Below are positions 21,169 through 22,559 of a stretch of DNA of 22,559 bases, in pieces; positions within the stretch are counted from its first letter, which is position 1, and each line of letters starts with the position of its first letter. The notes beneath the pieces were generated by a model. That model worked only from the letters and a program-made list of their open reading frames with translations. It had not been told where the DNA came from and did not search any database. The stretch comes from a virus, in IMG/VR virus record IMGVR_UViG_3300032298_000771, positions 1 through 22,559 of that record. One strand, given 5' to 3'. Both the position numbers and the translations under genes were made by a program.

Positions 21169-21525
21169 TTACTTGTTCATTCCGCGTTGCATAGCGGATT
21201 TGGCCGAGGCGGCCACGATGTCTTGCGCTTTGTTTACGGGCATTTTGGGTGCTACGTCAGGAGCTGCACCTTTGTATTTGATCACTGAGGGATTTTGTGG
21301 ATCCATGGGCTCTAGCACACTGTCCAAAGGAGGCTGACTCACAATGCTCACAATGTTTTTTTCACTAACTGGAAAACCTAGACTACGAGCCGCCGATATA
21401 AATGCATCAGTGCTAATTTGTTTTTGTGCGTTTTCATCATCAGCACGACCTGAAAGAAAAGCCACTAGACCTTGCAGTTTGGCTGGATCTAGTGGTTTTC
21501 TGTTTTCGACTTCGTCGATTCTCAT
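21169..21525 (-). CDS. Conserved T4-like phage protein, 118 aa
   Basis: MRIDEVENRKPLDPAKLQGL, then SGRADDENAQKQISTDAFIS and a C-terminal VNKAQDIVAASAKSAMQRGM match a family I recall from cyanophage and other aquatic T4-like genomes; its role is unknown, possibly a virion or assembly protein. The sequence is mixed alpha-helical with a Pro-rich centre (QPPLDSVLEPMDPQNPSV). It is joined to the 311-residue gene by a TAATG overlap, so both should be made together, likely late from the motif at 22484-22492. Confidence 0.78.
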   Translation of the reverse strand: MRIDEVENRKPLDPAKLQGLVAFLSGRADDENAQKQISTDAFISAARSLGFPVSEKNIVSIVSQPPLDSVLEPMDPQNPSVIKYKGAAPDVAPKMPVNKAQDIVAASAKSAMQRGMNK

Positions 21526-22460
21526 TATCTACGTGCTCGACCCAATGCTGCTTTGGGAGCCGGTGCGCCTGCTTCAAGATCAGCACCCAAGTCAGCACCA
21601 ACATCGGCTCCAATGTCTGCACCCATTTCGGCGCCTAGTTCTTCGCCGGGCACTGATGGAGGCATTGCACCTGGCATGCCACTGGCGGCCATGCTGGTGT
21701 CAAGTGGGGCAGGTTGACCTGTCACAACACCCAATGCTGTTTCTAGTTGTTGCTTGGCACCTTGTAAGTTTTGCACAAGTCCTTGCAATGCCGCAGTGAC
21801 ATCAGCATTGAACTGTGTGGCTTGTTCCATGCCAATTTGATTGCGGATTGAATCTACCAAGGCAGGCAGTTCTTTGAATTGCATTTCTGTGGTGTCTTCC
21901 AACATGCTTTGCATTTTGTCAACCATGTCTTGTGCAGCCAACACCACTTGTGCTTGTTGTACTTCAGATTCTTTCAAGAATTGGTATGCTCTACGCAGAC
22001 GACTTTCGGCAGCCATCATTGCCTGGCCAGCCACCATTTTTTGTTCGTCTGGAGTGAGAGTTTGTCCTGCTGCGCTTTTCTTCAACGCTTGCGCCATCTT
22101 GGGATCTTTGATGTCTACCGTTTTTTGGCTGCCTGATGGTGGAGGTGTAGTGGCAGTACTGGTGCTGGGGTTGGTGTTGGTACTGGATGAAGTAGGCGGA
22201 ATTGGAACTTGTTCTTCTTGAATGCGACTAGACAATGCTTGTTCCATCATCACCAGTTTCAAATAAGCAGGATTGCGCTCGCTGGTATGACGAGTAGTAC
22301 TGCGTTGGTGTTCAGCAATCACACCACGCACACGCTTGAGCATGGCTTGTGCTTCGCGCAATGTGAGCTTGTTCACAGGCATTTTGGTACCAAAGTAACT
22401 TTCGAATACTTGGGCTACTTGGCGGCTCTTTTTTGGTGTGGCCAGTTCAGTTAATTTCAT
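21525..22460 (-). CDS. Structural-like coiled-coil protein with GAD-repeat tail, 311 aa
   Basis: Not assigned to a named family, but helical blocks such as RLRRAYQFLKESEVQQAQVV and DMVDKMQSMLEDTTEMQFKE are familiar from structural-type proteins of aquatic T4-like phages. Residues 1-85 are basic and helical, 86-115 a Ser/Thr/Pro/Asn linker (SSSTNTNPSTSTATTPPPSG), 116-250 a long helical, Gln-rich region, and 251-311 an Ala/Gly/Pro tail with a Gly-Ala-Asp tetrapeptide repeat. No enzyme motif. AGAGGA lies before ATG 22460, and a GCTAAATAT motif 24 bases upstream suggests late expression. The ATGA at its start overlaps the stop of the previous gene. Confidence 0.78.
   Translation of the reverse strand: MKLTELATPKKSRQVAQVFESYFGTKMPVNKLTLREAQAMLKRVRGVIAEHQRSTTRHTSERNPAYLKLVMMEQALSSRIQEEQVPIPPTSSSTNTNPSTSTATTPPPSGSQKTVDIKDPKMAQALKKSAAGQTLTPDEQKMVAGQAMMAAESRLRRAYQFLKESEVQQAQVVLAAQDMVDKMQSMLEDTTEMQFKELPALVDSIRNQIGMEQATQFNADVTAALQGLVQNLQGAKQQLETALGVVTGQPAPLDTSMAASGMPGAMPPSVPGEELGAEMGADIGADVGADLGADLEAGAPAPKAALGRARR
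21575..21640 (-). repeat. Twelve-base coding repeat (Gly-Ala-Asp units)
   Basis: The region encodes about five imperfect tetrapeptides (GAEM, GADI, GADV, GADL, GADL) from degenerate 12-base units near the C-terminus of the 311-residue protein. Codons vary between units, so the protein pattern is maintained rather than freshly duplicated DNA. Confidence 0.6.
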
Positions 22461-22559
22461 TTGGCAAATCCTCTTAGTTGTAGATATTTAGCCGAATTTA
22501 AACATTTTTCAAGTTCTTGATTCAGCAGGGTAAGGTTCTCAATTTTGGGTGCAAGTTTG
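22457..22559 (-). CDS. C-terminal end of a coiled-coil protein, partial
   Basis: The right edge of the window cuts this gene, leaving 33 codons and TGA at 22457-22459. The readable tail KLAPKIENLTLLNQELEKCL then NSAKYLQLRGFAK shows heptad-like Leu/Ile spacing, a probable coiled coil. Its stop overlaps the start of the 311-residue gene as ATGA, and the late-type motif GCTAAATAT lies inside its coding sequence. The function cannot be judged from this fragment. Confidence 0.65.
   Translation of the reverse strand, partial: KLAPKIENLTLLNQELEKCLNSAKYLQLRGFAK
22484..22492 (-). promoter_or_regulatory. Late-type promoter motif GCTAAATAT
   Basis: Identical nine-base motif to that at 17948-17956 and at the same distance, 24 bases, from the following start codon (22460). 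It resembles the T4-type late core TATAAATA. It is inside the coding region of the partial upstream gene. Confidence 0.6.

Noticed and set aside
1-22559. tRNA genes, CRISPR arrays, integrase, attachment sites, insertion sequences
   Set aside because: No GGTTC-type T-arm with a cloverleaf, no regularly spaced repeats, and no recombinase or transposase motifs were seen on reading both strands.

Overview
The window looks like part of a large T4-like (myovirus-type) tailed phage genome. All supported genes lie on the minus strand, are packed tightly with ATGA, TAATG and TTGA start/stop overlaps, and mix virion genes with nucleotide-metabolism genes in the way marine and freshwater T4-like phages do. 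Both ends of the window cut through genes. There are no tRNAs, CRISPR arrays, integrases or insertion sequences. The IscU protein keeps the LPPVK chaperone-binding motif and its text resembles proteobacterial ISC proteins. I therefore infer a beta- or gammaproteobacterial host with an ISC system rather than a SUF-only host such as Pelagibacter or a cyanobacterium; this is an inference.

In transcription order (high to low coordinate): (a) 22559-21169, the tail of a coiled-coil gene, a 311-residue structural-like protein with a Gly-Ala-Asp repeat tail, and a 118-residue conserved phage protein; a late-type motif GCTAAATAT precedes the 311-residue gene. (b) 21158-17944, an accessory operon behind a consensus TTGACA-17-TATAAT promoter: iscU, a radical SAM enzyme with a B12-binding-like N-terminus, iscA, and a PD-(D/E)XK nuclease. 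(c) 17956-15742, a second GCTAAATAT motif, a pectate-lyase-fold tail spike and a conserved 141-residue protein. (d) 15735-10327, deoxynucleotide production: nrdA, a PRMT-like methyltransferase, nrdB, a 75-residue protein, glutaredoxin, a second methyltransferase. (e) 10330-6735, a small conserved protein, an SGNH-like hydrolase, a PAAR-like spike-tip protein and two large Ala/Thr-rich virion-like proteins. (f) 6710-3686, two repeated terminator-promoter cassettes followed by small phage proteins, a 41-residue membrane peptide, an MGLDMY-family protein and a second radical SAM protein. (g) 3696-1105, another sigma70-like promoter and a translationally coupled run of DNA ligase, gamma-glutamylcyclotransferase-like protein and two conserved phage proteins. 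(h) 1118-1, a fifth sigma70-like promoter, a 190-base leader that can fold into a multi-hairpin structure, a 105-residue protein and a membrane/coiled-coil protein.

The most unusual part is the iron-sulfur theme: scaffold IscU and carrier IscA flank a radical SAM gene in one operon, and a second radical SAM protein sits elsewhere. Both radical SAM genes and the SGNH gene are clearly more AT-rich (about 30% GC in hand-counted 60-base samples) than genes such as nrdA and iscU (about 48-50%), which suggests separate acquisition. The phage could be bringing its own cluster-assembly parts to mature its own radical SAM enzymes.
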